A stretch of 28,256 nt of DNA, taken from NCBI GenBank assembly GCA_001017865.1, contig LATQ01000257.1:1-28256 (forward strand), written 5' to 3'. The notes beneath the pieces were generated by a model. It was not told the DNA's origin and searched no databases. It saw only the letters and a list, made by a program, of their open reading frames with translations. Both the position numbers and the translations under genes were made by a program. Of the stretch, positions 8,743 to 17,552 are shown piece after piece (the stretch's first letter is position 1; every line of letters starts with the position of its first letter). The DNA is from Rhodococcus sp. IITR03 (GTDB lineage: Bacteria; Actinomycetota; Actinomycetes; Mycobacteriales; Mycobacteriaceae).

Positions 8743-8900
8743 CCATCGAACCCTCCTCCCTCCCACAACAGCGCGCCGGCATTGCACCTTACGGTTTACC
8801 CGCGGGTGTCCCTGTCACAATCGCCCCAATACCCGAGTCCCGGGGACGCGATGCTGCCTCCAGGATGCATGGCGGCGATCCTGATGACTATCAGCGCCAT

Positions 8901-8930
8901 AAGTACACATCCCCCAAGTACACATCCCCC
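8901..8930. repeat. 15-bp perfect tandem repeat
   Basis: AAGTACACATCCCCC occurs twice head to tail in the leader of the eugenol oxidase gene. The 15-bp period is about one and a half helix turns, so it could be a regulator site or a simple slippage duplication. Confidence 0.8.
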
Positions 8931-9109
8931 GAACCAGCCCATTTCAAAAGTGCGGTGCAAGCCAAGCGATCGACCCCGCTCGCGCCGATCAAGCGTAAAG
9001 CGGATAGCCCGTTTCCTGTTTAAGCGCGGAGAACAGCACTTTCGCTCGCACCATCCCGGACTCATGGATGCGCATACCGGATTGACCGAACAGAGTGAAC
9101 CGCCTCACA

Positions 9110-9122
9110 ATTAATGCAAGGA
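9110..9122 (+). promoter_or_regulatory. Shared motif, candidate AraC-type regulator site
   Basis: ATTAATGCAAGGA, about 90 bp before the oxidase start. The same 13 bases occur at 17391-17403 between the AraC regulator and the P450 gene. In both, TGCA is followed six bases later by CCT(T/G)A, similar in layout to XylS-type half-sites. Confidence 0.45.
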
Positions 9123-9212
9123 ACCCTGATGGTTTTTGGGTTGTCTTCCATCCAGGAACCGCGTTCGGCGCGGCCGCACTGAGCCGGCCGCCAAAGTAAG
9201 GAGCAGTCAAGA

Positions 9213-10793
9213 ATGACGCGAACCCTTCCCCCCGGCTTGTCCGAAGAGCAGTTCGATACGGCGCTCGCCCGCTTCCGCGAAGTCGTCGGTGACAAGTGGG
9301 TGCTTTCCAGCGCCGAAGAACTCGAGAGCTTCAAGGATCCCTATCCGGTGGGCGCCAGTGAGGCTTACGTCCCCTCAGCGGTGGTCTCACCTGAATCCAC
9401 CGAGCAAGTCCAGGCCGTGGTACGGATCGCGAACGAGTACGGTATTCCGCTGTCCCCGGTCTCCACGGGCAAGAACAACGGCTACGGGGGTGCATCCCCT
9501 CGGCTGTCCGGTTCGGTGATCATCAAGACCGGCGAGCGGATGAACCGGATCCTCGAGGTCAACGAAAAGTACGCTTACGCGCTGCTCGAGCCGGGTGTGA
9601 CCTATTTCGATCTGTACGAGTACATCCAGAACAACAATCTGAACCTGATGATCGACTGCCCGGACCTCGGCTGGGGCAGTGTAGTCGGCAACGCGCTCGA
9701 CCGCGGCGTCGGCTACACCCCGTATGGCGACCACTTCATGTGGCAGACCGGAATGGAAGTTGTTCTGCCGCAGGGTGAGGTAATGCGCACCGGTATGGGC
9801 GCGCTGCCCGGCAGTGATACCTGGCAACTGTTCCCCTACGGCTTCGGCCCGAGTCCCGACGGCATGTTCACCCAGTCCAATTTGGGCATCGTCACCAAGA
9901 TGGGTATCGCTCTGATGCCCAAGCCGCCGGCATCGCAGACATTCCTGATCACCTTCGACAGGGAAGAGGATCTCGAGCAGATCGTCGACATCATGTTGCC
10001 GCTGCGTATCAACATGGCGCCGCTGCAGAACGTGCCGGTTCTCCGCAACATTTTTATGGACGCTGCGGCGGTATCGCGGCGCTCGGAATGGTTCGACGGT
10101 GACGGGCCGATGCCGGCCGAGGCCATCGAGAAAATGAAGAAGGACCTGAACCTCGGGTACTGGAACTTCTACGCCACGCTCTACGGTCCGCCGCCGATGA
10201 TCGAGATGTACTACGGAATCATCAAGGACGCGTTCAGCCAGATCCCGGGAGCCCGCTTCTTTACCCACGAGGAGCGAGACGACCGCGGTGGCCACGTGTT
10301 GCAGGACCGCCACAAGATCAACAACGGTATCCCCAGCCTCGACGAACTGCAACTGCTCGACTGGGTACCCAACGGCGGCCATATCTGCTTCTCCCCCGTT
10401 TCGGCGCCGGACGGACGCGAGGCGATGAAGCAGTTCGCGATGGTTCGCGACCGGGCGAACGAGTACAACAAGGACTACGCAGCCCAGTTCATCGTCGGTC
10501 TGCGCGAGATGCACCATGTGTGCCTGTTCGTCTACGACACTTCCATCCCGGAGGTGCGGGAAGAAGCCCTGCAGATGACGCGGATCCTTGTCCGCGAAGC
10601 AGCCGAAGAAGGCTACGGCGAGTACCGCACCCACAATGCCTTGATGGATGACGTCATGGGCACCTTCAACTGGGGGGACGGTGCACTGCTGAAGTTCCAC
10701 GAGAAGGTCAAAGATGCCCTCGATCCCAACGGCATCATCGCTCCCGGCAAGTCGGGCGTGTGGCCGCAGCGATTCCGTGGCCAGAATCTCTGA
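9213..10793 (+). CDS. eugO: Eugenol oxidase (vanillyl-alcohol-oxidase family flavoenzyme)
   Basis: A complete 526-residue protein, the same length as and very similar to eugenol oxidase of Rhodococcus jostii RHA1 (recognised from memory). The N-terminal PCMH-type FAD domain (~residues 50-220) carries STGKNNGYGG. His390 in PNGGH is the residue that binds FAD covalently. Tyr91, Tyr471 and Arg472 (GEYRTH) hold the phenolate, and Asp151 (CPDLGWG) assists hydroxylation. It converts eugenol with O2 and water to coniferyl alcohol and H2O2. It also accepts vanillyl alcohol and 4-alkylphenols. Residue 392 is Cys where I recall Gly in RHA1. It has its own 470-bp leader and ends before a strong hairpin. 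ADH and ALDH genes for its product lie downstream. The frame has no break. Confidence 0.95.
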   Translation: MTRTLPPGLSEEQFDTALARFREVVGDKWVLSSAEELESFKDPYPVGASEAYVPSAVVSPESTEQVQAVVRIANEYGIPLSPVSTGKNNGYGGASPRLSGSVIIKTGERMNRILEVNEKYAYALLEPGVTYFDLYEYIQNNNLNLMIDCPDLGWGSVVGNALDRGVGYTPYGDHFMWQTGMEVVLPQGEVMRTGMGALPGSDTWQLFPYGFGPSPDGMFTQSNLGIVTKMGIALMPKPPASQTFLITFDREEDLEQIVDIMLPLRINMAPLQNVPVLRNIFMDAAAVSRRSEWFDGDGPMPAEAIEKMKKDLNLGYWNFYATLYGPPPMIEMYYGIIKDAFSQIPGARFFTHEERDDRGGHVLQDRHKINNGIPSLDELQLLDWVPNGGHICFSPVSAPDGREAMKQFAMVRDRANEYNKDYAAQFIVGLREMHHVCLFVYDTSIPEVREEALQMTRILVREAAEEGYGEYRTHNALMDDVMGTFNWGDGALLKFHEKVKDALDPNGIIAPGKSGVWPQRFRGQNL

Positions 10794-10804
10794 CCACCCC
10801 TACG

Positions 10805-10842
10805 TCCGGTGCGGCGGCCCGCAGAACGGCCGCCGCACCGGA
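10805..10842. terminator. Bidirectional hairpin terminator
   Basis: A perfect 15-bp stem TCCGGTGCGGCGGCC / GGCCGCCGCACCGGA with an 8-nt loop lies between the convergent oxidase and marR ends. There is no U-tract, as is common in high-GC actinobacteria. Confidence 0.8.
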
Positions 10843-10854
10843 GTTCCACTTCTG

Positions 10855-11334
10855 CTAATGCGCCGCGGTGTCACCCAGGGCAGTGCGACAGCGACCAAGA
10901 TATCCGCGGAACGCCTCCCGCTGACGGCCGTTGAGGTCCCGCACCATTTGCTCTTCCAAGGAGCGAATCTGTGTGTCGTACTCATCGAGCAACCGCAACG
11001 CCTCGTCGGTGAGGTAGGTGAACATGCGTCGGCGATTGTCGGGATCGACCTGTCGAGCCACCAACCCACGCCGTTCGAGGGCCGCAAGCATCTCCCCCAT
11101 GGTCTGGGCCGTGACGAACGAGTTACGCGCCAATTCCGCCGACGACAACCCGCCCCGGCGCCGCAACACGGTCAGCGCGGTGTACTGCAAAGCGGTCAGA
11201 CCCAACGGACGCAGGATCGCATCCATACGAGATCGAATCGCCAGCTCCACCTGCTTGATCGCATACAGCAGAGTCGGCTCACCCATGAGTTCTTCAGCAC
11301 CGAAGGCATCGGCCTGGGCGGTCGTGACGGTCAT
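10855..11334 (-). CDS. Second MarR-family regulator
   Basis: A 159-residue winged-helix regulator. The dimer arm is LLYAIKQVELAIRSRMDAIL. The DNA-binding part is LSSAELARNSFVTAQTMGEM, with the wing LERRGLVARQVDPDNRRRM. C-terminal helices follow. I chose ATG 11334 (MTVTTAQ) over the upstream ATG 11397 because GGGGAG lies 8-13 bases before it. It is divergent from the ALDH/ADH/ligase/MaoC-like operon, with 236 bp between them, and convergent with the oxidase gene, so it probably controls the ALDH operon and itself. The ligand is unknown. A pathway phenol or CoA ester is likely from context. Confidence 0.88.
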   Translation of the reverse strand: MTVTTAQADAFGAEELMGEPTLLYAIKQVELAIRSRMDAILRPLGLTALQYTALTVLRRRGGLSSAELARNSFVTAQTMGEMLAALERRGLVARQVDPDNRRRMFTYLTDEALRLLDEYDTQIRSLEEQMVRDLNGRQREAFRGYLGRCRTALGDTAAH

Positions 11335-11463
11335 CGGCGTACTCCCCGCATCGCGTGCTCGAGGCCGACCATCGCCAACCTCAGGTTTCCTGATCATCTT
11401 AAGGCGTTCCCCCTACGCACGCACAGCGTGACCACGCGGTATATGGCACCGGAAGGTGCATCT

Positions 11464-11484
11464 GCTGAACGGATTTCATTCAGC
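11464..11484. promoter_or_regulatory. Inverted repeat upstream of the ALDH operon
   Basis: GCTGAA and TTCAGC flank 9 bp within the marR2-ALDH intergenic region. A second small one, GCACC-GGAA-GGTGC, is at 11446-11459. Either could be the operator of the second MarR protein, but neither is long enough to be sure. Confidence 0.3.
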
Positions 11485-11570
11485 GGTAAAACGCGGTCTA
11501 CCAGCTCCACCCGCAGACCACTTGCATTCCTGCAGACCCTCACAGGCTTCCCGGAAGTGAAGGCACAACT

Positions 11571-13050
11571 ATGACTGTCACCGACGACACCACACATATC
11601 GTCCGTCCGACGATCGGTCCGCGCCAGTTGTTCATCGACGGGCAATGGCGCGAATCGACCAGCGGCGCACGTACGGACATCATCGACCCGTCCACGGGCC
11701 AGGTGGTGACCTCGGTCGCCGAAGCCAACGCGGAGGATCTCGACACCGCGGTGCAGGCGGCCCGCACCGCGTTCGATGACGGGCGTTGGTCCGGCCTGTC
11801 CGGTCGCGAACGCGCCCGTATCCTTCACCGCGTCGCCGAACTGGTCCGCGAACGCGCTGACGAAATCATTGCCGTCGAGTCCGTGAATGTCGGTAAGCCG
11901 GTATCACTGTGCCGCCCCGTCGATGTGCTGACCACTGCCGAGCAGTACGAGTACTGCGCGGCGCTTGCACAGACCACGAGTGGATCCAATCGTGAGACCC
12001 CACTGCACGCTCATGCCTACACGCGCCGCGAGCCGCTCGGGGTGGTGGGTGCGATTACCCCGTTCAACTTTCCGTTGATTCTGAGCAGCTCGAAGATCGC
12101 TCCCGCTCTTGCCGCGGGAAACTGTGTAGTGCACAAGCCGGCTGAGGACACCCCTCTCAGCGCGCTGTTGATGGCGGAAATTCTCACCGAAGCCGGCGTT
12201 CCCGCGGGGGTGGTGAATGTGGTGACCGGTAAGGGCTCGACCATCGGTGAAGCCTTCTCCAGCACCGGGATATCGACAAGATCGCATTCACCGGTTCCAC
12301 GGGTATCGGTCGACACGCCGCCAGTGTCGCCGGCCAAAACCTCAAACCGGTGACCATGGAGCTCGGCGGCAACGCCGCGCACCTCCTTTTCGCCGACGCG
12401 ACGTAGAAAAAGCTGTCGGGGCGATTATCAAGGGCTTCGTGTTCAACACGGGTCAGTTCTGCATGGGAGGACCCCGCCTGTTGGTCGAACGACCACTGTA
12501 CGAAACCGTGCTGACCATCCTTGGGGAGGCCGTATCCGGTGTACCGGTCGGCGATCCTTTCGATCCGAAGACCGTCGTCGGCCCTATGGCGGCGGACAAG
12601 CACGTGGCCAAGGTTGAGGAATACGTCCAGATCGCGCGCGACGAGAACGCCCGGATCGTCACCGGCGGTGAACGTCTGGACCTGGACGGTGGCTTCTACT
12701 ACAAACCCACCGTCATCGCCGACCTGGACAATGCCTCTCGAGTGGTGCAAGAGGAGATTTTTGGTCCTGTGCTGACCGTGCAGCCGTTCGATACCGAGGA
12801 CGAGGCCATTGCCCTGGCCAACGGCACCGAGTACGGACTGGCCGCGGGACTGCAGACCGGAAACGTCGCTCGGGCGCACCGCGTAGCAGCGAAACTGCAG
12901 GCAGGCATCGTCTGGGTCAACGACTGGGCGATGCTCGATCCTGCAGTTCCGTTCGGTGGCGTGAAGAACTCCGGGTTCGGCCGTGAGTACGGACCGGAAG
13001 CCCTCGAGTCCTACACCAAGGTCAAGTCCGTCGTCATTTCCCTCGATTGA
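11571..13050 (+). CDS. Aldehyde dehydrogenase, probable coniferyl/aryl aldehyde
   Basis: About 493 residues after bridging two one-base deletions. These are near 12262 (after GEAFSS, before DIDKIAFTGSTG) and at 12400 (GCGGAC expected, GCGAC read). The NAD-dependent ALDH features are complete: PFNFPL and KPAEDTPLSA for cofactor binding, the general base Glu in MELGGN, the nucleophile Cys in NTGQFCMGG, and EEIFGPVL and FGGVKNSGFGRE near the end. It is first gene of an operon with an aryl-alcohol dehydrogenase and an acyl-CoA ligase. The likely substrate is coniferaldehyde or p-coumaraldehyde made by those enzymes, giving ferulate or p-coumarate. The GC-rich, well-conserved sequence on both sides of each break argues that the gene is functional in the cell. 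Confidence 0.88.
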
Positions 13051-13075
13051 CCATTCCCCTCTTCCAGGAGCACCC

Positions 13076-14178
13076 ATGACCAGCACCATCGCGGCCGTCG
13101 TCGAAACCGGCGGCGCCGAATTCACCCTTTCGCCCGTCGAGCTGGACGAACTGCAACCTCATGAGATCCGGGTCCGGATGAGTGCCGCCGGCCTGTGTCA
13201 CACCGACCTCGGCGTCGCCTCCGGGGCATTGCCCTTTCCCCTGCCCGGTGTGCTCGGCCACGAAGGCGCCGGCGTCGTCGAAGAAGTCGGGGCGAACGTC
13301 GGTTCGGTGTCGGTCGGCGACCACGTCCTGTTGTCCTTCACCTCGTGCGGTGCTTGCGGGAACTGCCGTGACGGACATCCCGCCTACTGCGCAACATGGC
13401 TTCCGCTGAACCTGGTCGGCGGTGCCCGTGCCGATGGCAGTAGCCCGGTCAGCCGCGATGGTCAACCCCTCGGCGGACATTTCTTCGGACAATCGTCGTT
13501 CGCACAACACGCAGTCGTCGACGAGCGCAGTGCGGTCAAGGTCGACGCCGAGGCCCCTTTGGAACTGCTTGCTCCGCTCGGATGTGGAGTGCAGACCGGA
13601 GTCGGCGCAGTGTGGAACGCCCTCGCCCCCCGCCCCGGCCACACGATCCTGATCACCGGGCCGGCGCCGTCGGACTGTCGTCGGTGATGGCGGCTGCACT
13701 CACGCCGGCGTCCAAGGTGATCGTCGTCGACCGTGTCCCCGAACGATTGAACCTCGCGCGCGAACTCGGTGCCACACACACCATCGACGCCACACAGGTC
13801 GATACTGCCGAGGAACTGGTCAAGATCACCGGTGGGGCCGGCGTAGACGGGGCAGTGGAAACGACCGGCAATGTCGGAGTCCTGCGCACGGCGATCGACG
13901 CACTCGCGCCGCGCGGCACCGCTGTCATTGTCGGTGCCCCTGCTTTCGGCACCGAGGTCCCGGTCGATGTCAACGCTATGATCCCCGGCCGCAGCATCAT
14001 CGGACTGACCCTCGGCGACAGCGAGACCCAAGCCCTGATCCCGGTGCTGGTCGATTTGGTGCGCTCGGGTCGGCTGCCGATCGACCGGCTGATCACCCAT
14101 TACCCATTCGAGGACATCAACAACGCCGTCGACGACATGATCTCCGGACGTTCGATCAAACCCGTCCTCAGGTTCTGA
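13076..14178 (+). CDS. Zinc alcohol dehydrogenase, aryl-alcohol type
   Basis: About 367 residues with one frame break. Catalytic zinc ligands are Cys in LCHTDLG and the His-Glu pair in GHEGAG. The structural zinc loop has four Cys in CGACGNCRDGHPAYC. The Rossmann motif GAGAVGLSS is recovered only if one G is restored to the G-run at 13658-13660. The downstream part (VIVVDRVPERLNLARELGA) is the NAD-binding domain. It resembles aryl/benzyl-alcohol dehydrogenases of the XylB/AdhX group. It lies 25 bp after the ALDH gene and should oxidise coniferyl alcohol from eugenol oxidase to the aldehyde used by ALDH. A CCAGGAG ribosome binding site precedes ATG 13076. Confidence 0.88.
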
Positions 14179-14232
14179 TCACCGCCCCCGACAAGACGGT
14201 ATGTAGAACCGAGCCAGATGAGGAGTTTCACC

Positions 14233-15797
14233 ATGCCCGCTGACATCACCGCTGCCGATACCGGACTAGGCAGTTGGCCCCGCCGACGCGCCCGAATCAC
14301 TCCGCATCGCATTGCCCTCGTTCGCGATAACCGGTCCTTGTCGTATCTCGAGCTCGCTGACCGCGTTGCTGCGCTGGCCTCGGCGTGGTCAGCGGCCGGG
14401 ATCGGGCCGGGTGATCGCATTGCCTATCTCGGCCCCAACGACCTTCCGGCGTTCGAATCCCTGTTCGCGAGCGGACTTCTGGGCGCGGTGTTCGTGCCCC
14501 TCAACACCCGTCTTGCGGCACGTGAAATCGAGTACATGCTGGTCGATTCCGGTGCATCGGTCCTAGTACTCGCACCTACCATCACCACATTGCCCAGTCC
14601 CTGGGCTCCGCGTTGAACTCGGTCGAACATGTTCTTGCCCTCGATGCACCCACCTGTCCGATCCGGTGCCTCGACTACGAACAGTTTCTGTCGAGCGGAG
14701 ACCCAACAACCACGTTCGGTGCGGTGGGGCTCAACGACCCGTGCCTGATCCTGTATACCTCGGGTACCACCGGCACCCCGAAGGGCGCCGTTTTGACGCA
14801 TGGGAATCTGACGTTCAACACGCTCAATCAACTCGCGCACATCGATGTACTCTCCACTGACAAAGCGTTGGCACTGGCTCCGATGTTCCACGTCACCGGA
14901 CTGAACCAAGTCACATTGCCCACCTTGTTCAAAGGTGGCACGGTGATCCCGGTGCAACAGTTCGACGCCGGCGAGGTACTAGCCACAATCTCCAGGGAAG
15001 CGATCACCAGTTTTTCCGCCGTTCCCACCATTTTGCAGATGCTCTGCGAGCACCCCGGCTGGCACAGCACCGACATCAGTTCCCTGCGCTATGTGGTGTA
15101 CGGGGGGTCACCCGTGCTCGAGCGGGTGGCTACCGCGTGGCTCGAACGTGGCGTGCAACTGCTCCAAGGATACGGAATGACCGAGGCAGCTGCGGGGGTC
15201 TACATGGCTGTCGCCGAGGGCGCCGCAGACCGGCCGGTGTCGGTGGGATTTCCTCACTTCTACACCGATGTCGCCCTGGCCGGTGCGCCGGGTCCGCGTG
15301 CCATCGGGCCGGGTCGATCGGGTGAACTCTTGGTGCGCGGGCCGAACGTGTTTGCCGGGTACTGGAATCGGCCAGACGCGACCTCCGACTCCTTCACTGC
15401 CGACGGATGGTTTCACACCGGCGATGTCGTCACTGTTGCCGAGGACGGGTGGACCTCGGTCGTCGACCGCGTCAAGGACATCATTATTTCCGGTGGAGAA
15501 AACATCTATCCGGCCGAAGTCGAGGCAGTCCTCGCTCGTTACCCGGGCGTCAGCTCCGCGGCGGTGGTCGGGATTCCTGACGAAAAATGGGGCGAGGTCG
15601 GAATGGCCTTCGTGGTCATCGCCGACCCAGCTACCGACGAGGACCATATCGTGCAGTACCTCGAAGAACATTTGGCTCGTTACAAGATTCCCAAGAAGTT
15701 CCGGTTCGTCACGGGCATCCCGCGAAATGCCACCGGGAAGATCCAGCGAGCCCAACTACGGGATCTTGCAGCCGCCGACCCCGCCGCGACCGAGTAA
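14233..15797 (+). CDS. Acyl-CoA synthetase, probable hydroxycinnamate:CoA ligase
   Basis: About 521 residues with one missing base near 14577. ANL-superfamily motifs appear in order: the P-loop-like YTSGTTGTPKGA, MFHVTGLN, the A5 motif QGYGMTEA, GWFHTGD, VKDIIISGGENIYP, and the acyl-adenylate Lys in PRNATGKIQR near the C-terminus. It activates an aromatic acid with ATP and CoA. Placement after ADH and ALDH suggests ferulate or p-coumarate as substrate, as for CouL of R. jostii. The neighbouring hydratase, dehydrogenase and hydrolase would then finish the side chain. I chose ATG 14233 because GAGGAG at 14219-14224 lies eight bases ahead of it. The upstream in-frame ATG 14218 has none. Confidence 0.88.
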
Positions 15798-15816
15798 TCG
15801 ACACAGAGCCTTCCTC

Positions 15817-16275
15817 ATGGTCACCATCGTCTCCTCACCGACGGCTCTGCTCGACCTCGTCGGTTGCGATCTCGGCCCCGGCGAGTGGATCCCGGTTCCG
15901 CGGAACGATATCGAGCACTTTGCCGCTGCCACCCACCATCCGTCGTGGAGTTATAGCGCTTCCGAATTCACCAACGAGGGTCCATGCGACGAGGGCATTG
16001 CCCCTGGCTGCTTCACGCTGGCGCTCCTCATGCCGATGTGGTCGCAGTTGTTGGTGATCGAACGAGCGCGACCTGCAGTACATTTCGGCTTCAATAGGGT
16101 GCGCTTCTTGTCTCCGGTCCCGGCCGGATCCAGAGTGCGACTCGGCGCCACGGTAGCGGCGGTAGAGGAAGTGAAGGGGAACGGCTATCAGGTGACAGTG
16201 GCCGGTACCGTCGAGTGCAACCGATCGGACAAGCCGGCAGTGGTCGCTGAAATGGTCTACCGCTACTACAGTTGA
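15817..16275 (+). CDS. MaoC-like hot-dog protein lacking hydratase residues
   Basis: A 152-residue single hot-dog domain. Its C-terminal half (HFGFNRVRFLSPVPAGSRVR, VVAEMVYRYYS) aligns easily with the MaoC protein at 8271-8742. At the active site, however, the segment reads FAAATHHPSWSYSASEF where the other has FADATDDHQWIHVDPER. The catalytic Asp becomes His and the catalytic His becomes Tyr. The GPIAHGY loop becomes EGIAPGC. It therefore probably does not hydrate enoyl-CoA in the usual way. It may pair with the active MaoC as a heterodimer, act as a thioesterase, or just bind CoA esters. It is last gene of the ALDH operon, 19 bp after the ligase. The frame is unbroken, so the substitutions are not an artefact of a slip. 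Confidence 0.8.
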   Translation: MVTIVSSPTALLDLVGCDLGPGEWIPVPRNDIEHFAAATHHPSWSYSASEFTNEGPCDEGIAPGCFTLALLMPMWSQLLVIERARPAVHFGFNRVRFLSPVPAGSRVRLGATVAAVEEVKGNGYQVTVAGTVECNRSDKPAVVAEMVYRYYS

Positions 16276-16333
16276 CCGCCCGAGATCCTCGGATTGCCGT
16301 TCATTCGGCGCCCCGGGACTTCGAGGTCTTTGC

Positions 16334-17365
16334 TCACTGTCCCGCGAGGTACAGGGACCCGCGTCGGGACAATTGTCGGGTCGGGCCGGACCGCAGCGCT
16401 TCGGACGGACTTTCCCCGAACATCGTGCGGTAGTGGCCGGCGAATCTGCGAGGTGGTTGAATCCCCACCGGTAGGCGATTTCGGCCACACCGACTTGTTC
16501 GGGATCTGCGGCGAGAAGATCGGCGCGAACTCTGCGCAGGCGTATGTCCCGCAGATAGCGCATCGGGGTGGTCTGGAGCGCTGTCTGAAATCCGTGCTGG
16601 AGGCTCGCAGGCTCACCCCCGCTGCAGCCGCGATCTCGACCGCAGTCAACGGCTCGTCGACATGATCTTCGATGTATTGCCTGGCGCGCTCCACCGCGGC
16701 GGGAGCCGCCGGGTCGACGGAGGTAACCAGCTGAGAGCTGTAGTCGTGCCGGGCAGCAAGGAGCAGGGCGACCATGACACTCTGCGTCAGGGGTGCCACC
16801 AGCAACGGGTGACGGTAAAGCGAATCGGCGTTTCGAAGCTGATCAGCGAGCGCTCGCATCACCATCCACCACTGAAGACCAGGTCCCGAGGTGATGTCGA
16901 GGGCGAGGTCGAAGGCAATCGGTTTGCGAATCGGTTTTCCTACGAGCTGTGCGAGCTGATCGTCTACGGCCCGCCGATCGAACTTCACGGCGAGCATGCG
17001 GCACGAATCCTCTCCCCACCCCTCAAGCACCGAATTTCGGTCGGCCCGATAAATGGCCGCACGCGAGGGGGTAGCGATCATCCTGTCCGCTCCCGAGCCC
17101 GTCTTCAACTGCCCGGTCACGGGTAGGTTCACGTGGTAGCGTCGCCGAGTTCGCGCGTATCGATTTTCACTTCGGTGTCATAGGACAGCCAGCCCATTGT
17201 GACCGGTCCCATCTCGGCGGCATCCAGGCGCATGGTGAACCTGCGCTGGTCGCCGATCACCCGCACCGAGTGTGGGTAGTAGATCTCCCCGCCCAGGCTT
17301 CGGGCTTCGTCCACATCGGAACTCACGGCCGACAACGACGTCGAATCACCATCTGCGGTGGGCAT
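16334..17365 (-). CDS. AraC/XylS-family regulator, ThcR/EthR-like
   Basis: About 344 residues, reconstructed across three one-base deletions (near 17145, 16607 and 16450). The N-terminal ~200 residues form an AraC-binding-like sensor domain (…IYYPHSVRVIGDQRRFTMRL…, YHVNLPVTGQL, AIYRADRNSVLEGWGE). The C-terminal domain has two helix-turn-helix units: LTAVEIAAAAGVSLR-SLQHGFQ, and VAEIAYRWGFNHL-RFAGHYRTMFGESPSEAL. It ends …RGSLYLAGQ. It is divergent from the P450 operon across 187 bp, the same arrangement as thcR or ethR with their P450 genes, and should activate that operon. The 13-bp motif at 17391-17403 lies 26 bp before its start. No single frame covers the gene, so an automatic caller would split or truncate it. 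Confidence 0.8.
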
Positions 17366-17390
17366 AACTATATGAGATCAGGGTCACATC

Positions 17391-17403
17391 ATTAATGCAA
17401 GGA
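17391..17403 (+). promoter_or_regulatory. Shared motif, candidate AraC-type regulator site
   Basis: ATTAATGCAAGGA, followed by TTCCTTA so that AAGGATTCCTT is palindromic. It is identical to the 13 bases before the eugenol oxidase gene (9110-9122). It lies between the divergent AraC-type and P450 genes, where the regulator is expected to bind. Confidence 0.5.
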
Positions 17404-17552
17404 TTCCTTACAGTCCGGGAACGCATGGATTGGCGCTTTGGGGACATATCGCGGCGCGAATCGGATCGACCGGCCACTGCCGCCCAGCCCACACTTGTTC
17501 CTATCAGGTGGTTCACATCACACATTCCCAGCACAGCTTCAAAGGAGCGCGA

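Larger units (their letters stand above)
8743..9212. other. 470-bp leader region of the oxidase gene
   Basis: No convincing gene. It contains a perfect 15-bp tandem repeat (8901-8930) and a 13-bp motif shared with the P450 leader (9110-9122). Just before the oxidase start is a good ribosome binding site AAGGAG (9198-9203). A long leader suggests a separately regulated transcript for the oxidase. Confidence 0.5.
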
